Shown here: positions 41,475 through 49,940 of the stretch, in pieces
How the letters are laid out: each line of letters starts with the position of its first letter
Numbering within the stretch: position 1 is the first letter of the stretch
Assembly (NCBI GenBank): GCA_902363125.1
Contig: CABIZD010000001.1
Span: 1-64,000, forward strand
Source: Coriobacteriaceae bacterium
GTDB lineage: Bacteria; Actinomycetota; Coriobacteriia; Coriobacteriales; Coriobacteriaceae
Length of the DNA: 64,000 bases
Direction: 5' to 3'
Made by a program: the position numbers and the translations under genes
Notes under the pieces: model-generated
Told to the model about the DNA's origin: nothing
Databases searched by the model: none
Seen by the model: only the letters and a program-made list of their open reading frames with translations

Positions 41475-41580
41475 TTTCAAACAACCGTCTGCAATTCCCG
41501 TTTGAACCAGAGCTTTGCGTTCTGCCTATGGCCCTTACGGGTACAATATCCAAGATATTTTGACTGTTAGAAGGAGTCTC

Positions 41581-42888
41581 ATGACGGAGTCCTCTCAGCA
41601 TACGTCTAAGCCCCAGGTCGAGGTTGAGGCCTCGGGCGGAGATGACAATAAGAGCGCACGCCGCGGCGCCATCTTTATCGCCGTCGTGCTGGTAGGTTAT
41701 ATCGTCTATCTGGTGGTAACCGGGCAGATGGGGCAGTTCTGGGCCGCTATGTCGAGCGTCCAGGCTTCATGGCTCGTTGTCGCGTGTCTTTGCATGTTCA
41801 TGTACCTGTTCTTTGGCATTGTGGCCTATGCGATCGCCGTCTGGCTCGATCCCAATTCGCCCGTCGGCATCCGCGACCTGATCTCGGTCGAGGCGAGTGG
41901 CATCTTCTTTGGCAACCTGACGCCCATGATGATGGGCTCCACCCCGGCTCAGATCTATCGCCTGACCAAGGCCGGCCAAAACGTGGGCGAGGCCGGCGCC
42001 ACGCAATTCACTCGTTTTATCGTGTACCAGTTTGGCCTGGTCGCCTGGGGCGCTATCCTGCTGCTCGCCCGTATGCCGTTTTTTGCCGAACGCTACGGCG
42101 ACATGACGCTGCTGTGCGTCTTTAGCTTTGGTGGACACTGCTGCATCTTGCTTGGCATCTTCGCCGTCGCGCTCATGCCTAAGACCGTCACGCGCGTCGC
42201 CCATTGCATCATCAATTGGCTCGAGCGCATTGGTGTCTCGGCCACTAAGATCGAGAGTTGGCGCACGTTTGTCGATGGCGAGATCTACTCCTTCTCCGAG
42301 AAGTTCAAGCTTTCGGCCGGACATTTTTCTTCCATGCTGCTCACCGTGTTTATCACCATGCTGCAGCTCGCGTTTTTCTATCTGGTTCCGTATTTCCTGA
42401 TGCTTGCCTTTGGCCACCACGAGGTCGACTTTTTCTCGGTCATGGCCGCGAGCGCCTTTGTCCAGCTGTTAAGCTCTGCGGTTCCCTTGCCCGGTGGAAC
42501 TGGTGGCGCTGAGGGCGGCTTTGCATTGTTCTTGGGTCATTTCTTTGGGTCGGCTTCGACCGCCGGCTATCTGCTGTGGCGTCTCATTACGTTTATTGCG
42601 CCGACCATTTTGGCTGCGCCCCTGCTGGGACTTAAGAGCGCCCACAACGAGAGCATCCATGCGCGCTGGGATCGCGTGATGCGCAAGCTCGGCCGCACGC
42701 CTCAGATGCCCTCTGCGCCCACTAAGCCGCACCCCACGAATGCTGTTGCCGTTGATCCCAAGAAGCACGCTCAGAAGGCTTCTGGGACCGCTAAGCCGGC
42801 TCATAAGGCCTATGTGCGTCAGACGGGAGACGGTATTCGCGTATCTCCGTCGGCACTCAATAAGAAGAAGCACCCTAAGTCGCAGTAG
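41581..42888 (+). CDS. YbhN/UPF0104-family flippase-like membrane protein
   Basis: 435-residue polytopic protein of the lysylphosphatidylglycerol synthase transmembrane (UPF0104, YbhN, AglD) family, with about eight hydrophobic segments. LIS-VEASGIFFGNLTPMMMG and PLPGGTGGAEGGFALFLG are the recognisable family stretches. The cytosolic synthase domain of MprF is absent, so it resembles a stand-alone lipid flippase; the lipid is unknown. A basic Ala/Lys/Pro tail of about 75 residues ends the protein. AAGGAG precedes the ATG at 41581. Confidence 0.83.
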   Translation: MTESSQHTSKPQVEVEASGGDDNKSARRGAIFIAVVLVGYIVYLVVTGQMGQFWAAMSSVQASWLVVACLCMFMYLFFGIVAYAIAVWLDPNSPVGIRDLISVEASGIFFGNLTPMMMGSTPAQIYRLTKAGQNVGEAGATQFTRFIVYQFGLVAWGAILLLARMPFFAERYGDMTLLCVFSFGGHCCILLGIFAVALMPKTVTRVAHCIINWLERIGVSATKIESWRTFVDGEIYSFSEKFKLSAGHFSSMLLTVFITMLQLAFFYLVPYFLMLAFGHHEVDFFSVMAASAFVQLLSSAVPLPGGTGGAEGGFALFLGHFFGSASTAGYLLWRLITFIAPTILAAPLLGLKSAHNESIHARWDRVMRKLGRTPQMPSAPTKPHPTNAVAVDPKKHAQKASGTAKPAHKAYVRQTGDGIRVSPSALNKKKHPKSQ

Positions 42889-42937
42889 GGCAGTCGTGCG
42901 TTCTTCATGATGCGGGGCATATTTGTGCCGTATGGGG

Positions 42938-42961
42938 GATAATCCTCTTACGTAGATTATC
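42938..42961. promoter_or_regulatory. Dyad upstream of the TetR gene
   Basis: GATAATC (42938-42944) and GATTATC (42955-42961) form a perfect 7-bp inverted repeat with a 10-base centre, 44 bases before the regulator start. The size suits a TetR-type operator, so autoregulation is likely. Confidence 0.45.
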
Positions 42962-43004
42962 TCTCATCTGTTGATGAATGCTCGCATATCGAAGGGACAC
43001 GCCC

Positions 43005-43616
43005 ATGGCAACCAGCAAACCGCGTCTTGACCGCCGCATCGTTCGCAGCCGTAATGCCATCCTTTCGGCTTTCGAGCGCCTGCTCATGGAAAAGCCGCTG
43101 GCAGACATTACGGTGAGTGCCATCGCGCGCGAGGCCAATGTCGACCGCAAGACCTTTTACGTTCACTTTGGTACGGTTGACGGCCTGCTCGATGCCATTG
43201 CCGTCGATGTGGTGGAGATGATTGTCGACTCGGTCGAGAAAACGCTTGCTTCTATGGACGGTGACACCAACGAGCGCGCTCTTGGCGCGGCGGCGACCTT
43301 CTTTAAAACCGTTAACGAGGCACTGTGCAACAACTTGGTGCTCAATCGTCAGCTGATCGAGAACATTCCGCTCGATGATTTTATGGCTCGTCTTCGTGCG
43401 CCGCTCGAGCATGAGATTGCCGAGCGCGATCTGCTGCCCCAAGGTCTCAAGGACGAGATGTTCGACTACTATCTGGCGTTTTTGCTGTCGGGTATTATCG
43501 GTATTTATCGCACGTGGGCACTGTCTGACGGCTCGGTTCCTATCGAGCGCGTCTCGGAGGTTGCCAACGACCTCACGCTCAACGGCCTGTCGAGTCTGGA
43601 ATCTCGCTTCGAATAG
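43005..43616 (+). CDS. TetR/AcrR family transcriptional regulator
   Basis: 203-residue TetR-type regulator. The N-terminal helix-turn-helix reads ITVSAIAREANVDRKTFYVHF (HTH core SAIAREANVDRKTFY), and a helical ligand domain follows with TetR_C features (FLLSGIIGIYRTW). GAAGGGA 7 bases before the ATG at 43005 rules out the longer reading from 42978. No efflux gene is adjacent; the upstream flippase-like gene is the closest candidate target. Ligand unknown. Confidence 0.85.
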   Translation: MATSKPRLDRRIVRSRNAILSAFERLLMEKPLADITVSAIAREANVDRKTFYVHFGTVDGLLDAIAVDVVEMIVDSVEKTLASMDGDTNERALGAAATFFKTVNEALCNNLVLNRQLIENIPLDDFMARLRAPLEHEIAERDLLPQGLKDEMFDYYLAFLLSGIIGIYRTWALSDGSVPIERVSEVANDLTLNGLSSLESRFE

Positions 43617-43640
43617 CATCGATAATTCAACAACTTAAAG

Positions 43641-43709
43641 AAGTTGCGGTGGAATAGGGATTGTTTTGGTTATTGGAAGGCCGATCTAGTCCCTATTTCA
43701 CCGCAACTT
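43641..43709. repeat. Family B inverted repeat, copy 2
   Basis: AAGTTGCGGTGGAATAGGGA and two more bases (43641-43662) face AGTCCCTATTTCACCGCAAC and two more bases (43688-43709), with two mismatches between arms. The same arms occur perfectly at 34898-34968; the loop sequences of the two copies are unrelated. Confidence 0.8.
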
Positions 43710-43729
43710 AGTAAAACTGTTTTGATGGT

Positions 43730-43773
43730 AAGGCGGAACAGCCTCGAAGATGTGCCTCGAGACTGCTCCGCTT
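43730..43773. terminator. Hairpin between convergent genes
   Basis: AAGGCGGA and CAG on the left pair with CTG and TCCGCTT on the right, with an inner CTCGA/TCGAG stem. It sits between the convergent TetR and radical SAM genes and may end both, although T tracts are short. Confidence 0.5.
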
Positions 43774-43804
43774 CATTTCTGAGCGTTTGTCGTGTAGGGC
43801 AGCA

Positions 43805-45238
43805 TTAATCGCCGTTTTTGAGTGTGCGGCCCTGTTTTTCGAACTTGTGCATGTTGCTATCGGCCATACCTTGTGACTTATCCTCGTGACGCTTGGCGTA
43901 TAGCGGATCGTCGGAGTCGTTCCAGATGCGGTCGGCGACAGGTGACCATGCCTCGGCGCTAGCCTGGGTCTTTTCGCGCAGCTGCTCGGGTGACTCCTTC
44001 TCGATTAGGTCGGTGCTCATTGCGCCACTCTCGGCAACCATTTTGGGCAGCACGTCGGGATTCTCGAGCATGGGGCATGGTTTGAGGTAGTTGTCGTTGA
44101 ACGGCATGTTTTCGTAGTACTTCATAAAGAGGGGAGAGCGCAGCGCGTCGAGTAAGCTCACATCGTGGATGTTGGCGTTTGAGTAGTGGATGAACACGCA
44201 CGGCTCCACGTCTCCGGCGGCGTTGATGTGCAGGTAGCGGCGACCTCCGGCGATGCACCCGCCTACAAACTCGCCGTCGTTTTGAAAGTCGAGCGTAAAC
44301 AGCGGCTTCTTCTCGCGCATTTCGCGGATAAAGTGATACATGTGCTCGCGCTGCTCGGGCGTGGGCATGAGCTCGGGGGTTGCGTTGCGGCCAACCGGCA
44401 TAAAGTGGAAGTACCAGCAGAAGAGTGCTCCCTCGCCGATCATCCAGTCCATGTTCTCCTCGGTAGCTACCGTATCGGCATTGGCGCTGGTCCAACAGGT
44501 GGAGATACCAAACGGCAAGTCGCGCTCGCGCAGGAGTTTCATGGCGTGCTCGATCTTTGCGTAGGTACCTTCGCCGCGACGGGCGTCGGTTGTGTGCTCA
44601 TTGCCCTCGGCGCTGATGGCGGGGACAAAATTACCTACGCGAATCATATCGTCGCAGAAGGCCTCGTCGATCAGCGTGGAGTTGGTAAAGCAGAGAAACA
44701 CGCAGTCCTGATGTTTTTCGCAAATTCTGATCAGGTCGTGCTTGCGGACGAGCGGCTCGCCGCCGGTATAGATGTAGATATGCGTACCGAGCCCTTTGCC
44801 CTGCGTAACGATAGAGTCGATGTCTTCGAACGAGAGATTCTGCTTGTAGCCGTACTCGGCGGCCCAGCAGCCCGTACAATGCAGGTTGCAGGCGCTCGTG
44901 GGATCGAGCAGGATGGCCCACGGAACGTTGCACTGGTACTTTTCGCGGTTCTTTTCCTGCTCTGGCCAAGCTAGCAGGTTGGCGTCGACAATGAGGGTCT
45001 TAAGCAGTTTGGTTCGCATCTGGGGATTAAGGCTGAACACACGCATGATCAGGTCATACCAATTGCCGCGGCTCTTGATGACATTGGTGAATGCCTCTCG
45101 CTGTACAGGAAATACGCGATTGGGGACCAGCTTGTTCACGAGGTCCATGATTTTGTCGATGTTTTCTTGCGGGTTGTCGTCGAGATAATCGATGAGCTTG
45201 TTGAGCGCTGCACGCTCTGCTGACCGTGTAAGCGACAT
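43805..45238 (-). CDS. Radical SAM/SPASM-like protein
   Basis: 477-residue radical SAM enzyme. The 4Fe-4S motif CNLHCTGC (Cys117, 121, 124) is followed by YIYTGGEPL, the GGEP SAM-binding motif. A C-terminal Cys-containing region (GGCIAGGRRYLHI, VEPCVFIHYSN, KPCPMLENP) resembles a SPASM domain holding additional clusters. A helical N-terminus of about 100 residues precedes the barrel. AAAGGA stands before the ATG. No peptide substrate gene or transporter is adjacent, so the reaction cannot be assigned. Confidence 0.85.
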   Translation of the reverse strand: MSLTRSAERAALNKLIDYLDDNPQENIDKIMDLVNKLVPNRVFPVQREAFTNVIKSRGNWYDLIMRVFSLNPQMRTKLLKTLIVDANLLAWPEQEKNREKYQCNVPWAILLDPTSACNLHCTGCWAAEYGYKQNLSFEDIDSIVTQGKGLGTHIYIYTGGEPLVRKHDLIRICEKHQDCVFLCFTNSTLIDEAFCDDMIRVGNFVPAISAEGNEHTTDARRGEGTYAKIEHAMKLLRERDLPFGISTCWTSANADTVATEENMDWMIGEGALFCWYFHFMPVGRNATPELMPTPEQREHMYHFIREMREKKPLFTLDFQNDGEFVGGCIAGGRRYLHINAAGDVEPCVFIHYSNANIHDVSLLDALRSPLFMKYYENMPFNDNYLKPCPMLENPDVLPKMVAESGAMSTDLIEKESPEQLREKTQASAEAWSPVADRIWNDSDDPLYAKRHEDKSQGMADSNMHKFEKQGRTLKNGD

Positions 45239-45371
45239 GGGTATATCCTTTCACGTGTGCTTAATGTGTGATAATACCCACTTGTGGATTAAACGAAGTC
45301 TAAAGATTTGTAGTGTGTCTATTCAACGAATCAATTTAATTTGGGGTGAAGCGTTATACGCCGACACCTTC

Positions 45372-45389
45372 TAAGTTGCGGTGAAATAG
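45372..45389. repeat. Single arm of the family B repeat at an island edge
   Basis: TAAGTTGCGGTGAAATAG is identical to the first 18 bases of the arm at 34898. No partner arm exists nearby. It lies 38 bases before the G+C-rich transport and cobamide region, so the repeat may have been cut by the event that brought that region in. Confidence 0.75.
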
Positions 45390-45426
45390 TGTCAGATGGG
45401 GATGCGGACGATTTCTTGGACCGCGC

Positions 45427-46641
45427 CTAGGCGTATCCATTGGAATCCTCCGATGCGCCTTCGCACGCTCGCATGACCTCGATACCATGCGAGCGTGCGA
45501 ACTCGACGAGCTCTGCGTTGCGGGCGTTTATGGTGCCGAAGGCGGCGGGGCACACGATAAGGCGTGCGCAGTGGACGAGGAGCTCTTTGGCGCGGGCTAT
45601 GGTTTTATCCCCGATTGGCTCGAAGGCGCGCTCGGCCACGCATTCCGTCGCTAGGTCGCGCGCGAGCTCGCAGTCGATGTCCCCTTCGTGCAGAACGCCC
45701 GCGTAGAACGCCTTGCCCTGCCGGATGAGCTGGCGAAACACAGCCGACCCCGTACCTGCGCCAGCGATGACGAACGTGTGCGCATCGCCGTGTGGGCGCC
45801 CAATTTCCACGCTGCCGAAGCGCTCGTTGAAGGTGCCATGCTGAAGGCCGTAGAGCTCGCCAATCGTCTCGAGCGTGAATATGTCCTCGGGTGCGCCGGC
45901 GCGGAAGACCCGGCCGTCCTTCACGCAAATCACCTTGTCGGCGCTTTTCTGCGCGAGCTCGAGTTCGTGGATGGACATGATGACAGCCACATTCCGCGAT
46001 TTCGCAAGGTGGCGAAGTATTCGCAGCAGGTCGATCTGGTAGCGGATATCGAGATACGACGTGGGCTCGTCGAGCACGAGCACACGCGGATCCTGCGCGA
46101 TGGCGCGTGCGAGCATGACGCGCTGGCGTTGCCCGTCGCTTATCTGCATGAAGTCGCGCTCGGCGAGCTCTTCCACATGTGCGGTTTTCATGGCCTCGCC
46201 GACCCGACTATGGTCGTCGGGCGAGAGTGTGCCCATTCGTCCGGTGTAGGGATGCCTTCCCGCCTCTACGATATCGCGGCAGGTGAGGAGCTCGGTCCGG
46301 GGGCGATCTGTCAGCATAACGGCAAGGTTCCTTGCGAACTCCGCCGTCTTCCATCGGGAAATCTCCCGCCCGTCGAGCTCGACCGCGCCGGCAAGCGGTG
46401 CCAGATGGCGTGTGATGGTTTTCAAGATGGTCGACTTGCCCGAGCCGTTCGGCCCGATGAGTGCCACGACGTCGCCCGCGCGAACCTCCAGATCGACGCC
46501 TTCTACTACGACCTTCTTGTCGTAGCCCGCCGACAGGTCGCTTATGCGGAAAAGCGGCGCTCCGTCAGCCTGCGTTTTTACCGGGGTTTCGAGGTTCGAC
46601 TCCCCTCCGAGCGTTTTGGGCCGCGGCACGAATTCCCCCAT
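45427..46641 (-). CDS. FecE/BtuD-like ABC transporter ATPase with C-terminal extension
   Basis: 404-residue ATPase of the iron-siderophore/heme/cobalamin importer class. Walker A LIGPNGSGKST, signature ISDGQRQRVMLARA (Asp for the usual first Gly), and Walker B VLVLDEPTSYLD are present. After about residue 270 a second domain of about 130 residues follows (FVIAGAGTGSAVFRQLIRQG, AFYAGVLHEGDIDCELA, VCPAAFGTINARN), known from some Firmicute importers but of unknown function. Its start abuts the permease stop with no gap. It ends the operon; no terminator is visible. Confidence 0.88.
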   Translation of the reverse strand: MGEFVPRPKTLGGESNLETPVKTQADGAPLFRISDLSAGYDKKVVVEGVDLEVRAGDVVALIGPNGSGKSTILKTITRHLAPLAGAVELDGREISRWKTAEFARNLAVMLTDRPRTELLTCRDIVEAGRHPYTGRMGTLSPDDHSRVGEAMKTAHVEELAERDFMQISDGQRQRVMLARAIAQDPRVLVLDEPTSYLDIRYQIDLLRILRHLAKSRNVAVIMSIHELELAQKSADKVICVKDGRVFRAGAPEDIFTLETIGELYGLQHGTFNERFGSVEIGRPHGDAHTFVIAGAGTGSAVFRQLIRQGKAFYAGVLHEGDIDCELARDLATECVAERAFEPIGDKTIARAKELLVHCARLIVCPAAFGTINARNAELVEFARSHGIEVMRACEGASEDSNGYA

Positions 46642-47682
46642 CTACCTCACCCGCTTCTTCAACATGAGCGCGATAACCACCGGAGCGCCGAAGATGGCGG
46701 TGACGGCGCTGATGGAAAGCTCGACGGGAGAGAACAGCGTGCGCGCGATCAAATCGCAGCCCGCGCAGAAGATGGCGCCTCCCAAGAAGCACGCAGGAAT
46801 CACGCGGATGGGCTTCGACGACTTTAGCGCGGACTTCACGAGATGCGGAACCGCGATGCCTACGAACGACACCGGACCAGCGAACGCGGTCACGCAGGCG
46901 GAGAGCATGCTCGCTAGAAGGACGAGCACCACGCGGAAGCGTTCGACGTTCACGCCGACGCTTTTCGCGTAGGCTTCTCCCAGCTGGAAGGCGGAAAGGG
47001 GCTTCGATATCGCGAATACGCATGCGCTCACGGTGATCACCACGACCGCGATGACCGCGATGTCGTCCCAGCTCGAACCCGAGAAGCTACCCAAAGACCA
47101 GTTGTGCAGGTTCACGATGGACTGGTCGTCGGCGAAGGCGATGAGGAAGTTCGTTGCCGCCGAGCAGATGTATCCCACCATGACGCCCGCCACGATGAGC
47201 ATGGCCATGGAACTTATGCGCCGTGCGATGAGGAGCACGAAGCCGATGGTGATAAGCGAGCCCAGAAACGCTGCGGCCACCATGGCCGGCGAGGACATGG
47301 CCTGGTTCGCGCCTAGAAGTACGATCATCGTAAGCGCGACGACGAACTTTGCGCCCGAGGAGACGCCCAAGATGAACGGGTCGGCGATGGGGTTGTTGAA
47401 AAACGTCTGCAGCAGGAACCCGGAAAGCGAAAGTGCCCCGCCGAGAAGCACGGCTGAAAGCACGCGCGGCAGGCGAATCTCCCAGATGACCTGGCTTTCC
47501 ATGGAATTGGCCGCGCCGCCCGAAAGGATACCGGGGATGTGGTCTGCGGGCACGAGCACGCTCCCGATGCACAGGTTGGCCCCGACGAGCACGATGAGGG
47601 CAACAGCGAGCAGCACCGTAACGACGCGACACCGCGCGGCGCGCCCCGATTCGTCGTATGCCATGGAAAGCCGGCTTCTCAT
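46642..47682 (-). CDS. FecCD-family ABC transporter permease
   Basis: 346-residue integral membrane permease of the BtuC/FecCD type, with about ten hydrophobic segments. IRLPRVLSAVLLGGALSLSG and FNNPIADPFILGVSSGA are the N-terminal family motifs, and FVGIAVPHLVKSALKSS is the cytoplasmic coupling loop. A single permease gene implies a homodimer. It lies between the binding protein and ATPase genes with gaps of 4 and 0 bases. Confidence 0.93.
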   Translation of the reverse strand: MRSRLSMAYDESGRAARCRVVTVLLAVALIVLVGANLCIGSVLVPADHIPGILSGGAANSMESQVIWEIRLPRVLSAVLLGGALSLSGFLLQTFFNNPIADPFILGVSSGAKFVVALTMIVLLGANQAMSSPAMVAAAFLGSLITIGFVLLIARRISSMAMLIVAGVMVGYICSAATNFLIAFADDQSIVNLHNWSLGSFSGSSWDDIAVIAVVVITVSACVFAISKPLSAFQLGEAYAKSVGVNVERFRVVLVLLASMLSACVTAFAGPVSFVGIAVPHLVKSALKSSKPIRVIPACFLGGAIFCAGCDLIARTLFSPVELSISAVTAIFGAPVVIALMLKKRVR

Positions 47683-47686
47683 GGCG

Positions 47687-49258
47687 CTAACCGAGCTTCC
47701 TCAGATAATGGAAGTCGCTCGCGTCATCGCCGGTGAACGCCCCGTGCAGCTCGTCGATAATGTCGGCGGTAGAAGTCATCTGCTGGTACATGTCGGCGCT
47801 TGTGACCCAGACGTTGCCGTTCTTCACGGCTTTGAACTGCGACAATAGCGCGTTTTTGCCTACGAAGTCGTTCAAGGTGGTAACTGACTCGTCGATGGTG
47901 CCGTTGTAGACGATGATGTCGGCATCCTTCGCCGTCGCGTAGAAGCGCTCCATTTCGAGCGTTACTGACGAACCTGACGTCGACGACGCCTGCGCGTCAT
48001 CGAGCGCGTAGCTGCCGCCTGCAAGTTCGATCATCTGCGCCACGTAGTCGCCCGCCCGCCGCGTGACGGCGGCCCCGTTCGAGTTAATGTAGAAATACGC
48101 CACGGTTTTACCTGACGACGCGAGCCCCGACGTTTGCTCGACGCGGGCCTTCTGCTCGTTGAACAGGTGCGCGGCCTCGTCTTCCTTGTCGAACAGGACG
48201 CCGAAAAGCTTAATCCACTCGACGCGCCCGAGTGCTTCGGGCTCGCTCGACGACTGTTCGGTGAGCACGACGAGCCCGAGCTTCTGCAGCTTTTCCTTCA
48301 CATCGGGCGTGTGGTTGATCATGGTGTTCTCGATGGCGAGCGTGCAGCCCGAGGCCGATATTCGCTCGTAGTCGGGCGCGCTGTACTTGCCGCCGTAGGC
48401 GATCGCCCCACTTTCGAGTGCGCTTTTGAAGCCCGCGACCGAGCAATCGTCGGCCTTCGTGCCCGACATGATGATATTGTCGTTCGCATCGAGCGCGTCG
48501 ACCAGGCACATCGTCGCCGACGACACGAGGTACACCTTGTCGGCAGGGCGCCTTATGACCGCGATGTCGGAGCTCAACCCATCAGGTACCTTCGCATCTT
48601 GCGGCACCACGAGGAAACGTTCCCCATTCGAAACGCAGATAAGCCGCAGACCGCCTTCGAACTCGTCGACAGTGAAGTGCTCGGCGTATTCAAGCTGAAG
48701 CGCCCCTGTTGGCTCCCAGCCACAGCCCAAATCGGCGTTGTGGAAGTCGGCTGCGGCGCTTGAAGCCGTTCCCGCAGGGGAGCCGCCGCTTGCTTCGTCG
48801 CCCGATTTCTCCTTCATGGTGGATGAGTCGAAGTGGATCGTGTAGTCGATGGTGTGCGGCGTCGACATGGCGACGGTCTCGGCCGACACGGCGATGTCCT
48901 CGTCGAGCGTGACGGGTATCTCGAACGTGGAGTTGCCGCCGTCGTTTACGGGCGCGTAGTCCACGCCGTCGACGGTCATCTTGTCGTAGTTCGAACTCGA
49001 CCAGGTGATGGTCGCGGTGTAGGTGTCGCCATCCTTCACAATTGTGGTGGGTGAGGCGATGCTTGCGCGCCCTGACCCGCCGGAAAGCGAGACATTCACA
49101 GTGTATTCCTGAGAGCCCGCCGTGCCACCGGTCGTGTTCGGGCTCGCACTGCACCCCGCGAAGGAAAGCGCGAGCAGGGCGACGAGAACGCAGACGATCG
49201 CGCGCGCCGCGATGCTGCGGCGCTTCCTGTTTTCCCCCTTGGGAAGAATCGACCGCAT
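47687..49258 (-). CDS. Lipoprotein substrate-binding protein with N-terminal beta domain
   Basis: 523-residue lipoprotein. The signal ends at the lipobox SFAGC (Cys36). Residues about 52-150 form a beta-rich domain (YTVNVSLSGGSG, YTATITWSSSNYDKMTV, IPVTLDEDIAVSAE) similar in pattern to the small lipoprotein encoded just upstream. From about 170 onward comes a FepB/BtuF-type binding domain (RLICVSNGERFLVVPQ, SGTKADDCSVAGF, ADIIVYNG). It should present a tetrapyrrole, siderophore or corrinoid to the permease. The beta domain could be NEAT-like (heme) but I cannot confirm this. Confidence 0.85.
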   Translation of the reverse strand: MRSILPKGENRKRRSIAARAIVCVLVALLALSFAGCSASPNTTGGTAGSQEYTVNVSLSGGSGRASIASPTTIVKDGDTYTATITWSSSNYDKMTVDGVDYAPVNDGGNSTFEIPVTLDEDIAVSAETVAMSTPHTIDYTIHFDSSTMKEKSGDEASGGSPAGTASSAAADFHNADLGCGWEPTGALQLEYAEHFTVDEFEGGLRLICVSNGERFLVVPQDAKVPDGLSSDIAVIRRPADKVYLVSSATMCLVDALDANDNIIMSGTKADDCSVAGFKSALESGAIAYGGKYSAPDYERISASGCTLAIENTMINHTPDVKEKLQKLGLVVLTEQSSSEPEALGRVEWIKLFGVLFDKEDEAAHLFNEQKARVEQTSGLASSGKTVAYFYINSNGAAVTRRAGDYVAQMIELAGGSYALDDAQASSTSGSSVTLEMERFYATAKDADIIVYNGTIDESVTTLNDFVGKNALLSQFKAVKNGNVWVTSADMYQQMTSTADIIDELHGAFTGDDASDFHYLRKLG

Positions 49259-49262
49259 GGCG

Positions 49263-49796
49263 TTACTTCAGTGCGTCGGCGCGCAGATCGACGCCGGCGG
49301 ATTCGAACACAAGCGTGCGGTCGTACCACTGCTCTTTTCTAATACTCCACGCGGCACAGGCGGTGTCCTCGTCGAGCGCATCAACGGGCACGTCGTAGGT
49401 GTACTTGCCTTCCGCGTTTTCCACATAGGGGATGAAGTCGGCCTCGCTCGCGGCGGCAGCCTCGTCGCCCGTGCCCATGAAGAGCTTGCCGTAGCCCGTG
49501 CCGGAAAGCGTCATCACGCAGTGCATGGAGCCGTTTTCCACGATGAGCTGGGCGTCCACAATCCTGAACATGTTCGAGCTGGAATCGACGGTGATCGGAT
49601 AGGTGCCGTCGGCCACCTTGTCGGCGGTAATGGGGGCAGCGCTTGCGCCCTCGGGCGCATCGGCCGCCTGTTCGGTCTTTTCCTGGGAATCGGCATCGCT
49701 TGCCTTTGCGCTGTCGATTGAATTTCCGCCGCAGCCGGCGAGCGAGAACGCGAAAAGCGCCGCCGACAGGGCGAAGACGAGGGTTTTCTTCAACAT
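49263..49796 (-). CDS. Small lipoprotein with beta-rich domain
   Basis: 177-residue lipoprotein: signal MLKKTLVFALSAALFAF, lipobox SLAGC (Cys22), a 45-residue polar linker, then a single beta-rich domain (DGTYPITVDSSS, AQLIVENG, TLSGTGYGKLFMGTGDEA, VPVDALDEDTACAA). The LDED-x-A pattern and the strand order match the N-terminal domain of the neighbouring binding protein. AAAGGAA precedes the ATG at 49796; a longer frame from 49895 lacks a ribosome site. It is four bases upstream of the binding-protein gene. It may hand ligand to the transporter. Confidence 0.8.
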   Translation of the reverse strand: MLKKTLVFALSAALFAFSLAGCGGNSIDSAKASDADSQEKTEQAADAPEGASAAPITADKVADGTYPITVDSSSNMFRIVDAQLIVENGSMHCVMTLSGTGYGKLFMGTGDEAAAASEADFIPYVENAEGKYTYDVPVDALDEDTACAAWSIRKEQWYDRTLVFESAGVDLRADALK

Positions 49797-49858
49797 GGAG
49801 GGGTTCCTTTCAATCGCTTCGACCGCCCGCGCCGTGCGGTGGGCGGGCGGGATGCGAA

Positions 49859-49905
49859 TGCAACGGGCATGCGTCGTCGTCGGGGAAAGGCGCATGCCCG
49901 TTGCA
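49859..49905. repeat. 15-bp hairpin inside the transport operon
   Basis: TGCAACGGGCATGCG (49859-49873) pairs perfectly with CGCATGCCCGTTGCA (49891-49905) around a 17-base loop, between cbiK and the small lipoprotein gene. There is no T tract on either strand, so it may be a processing site, mRNA stabiliser or repeat rather than a terminator. Confidence 0.65.
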
Positions 49906-49940
49906 CGGGGACGCGACCGGCGCTCCCGTGCGCGGCGAGT

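Noticed and set aside
45250..45300. GTTTAA...GGGTAT on the minus strand before the radical SAM gene
   Set aside because: The hexamers are only 9 bases apart, too short for a SigB promoter.
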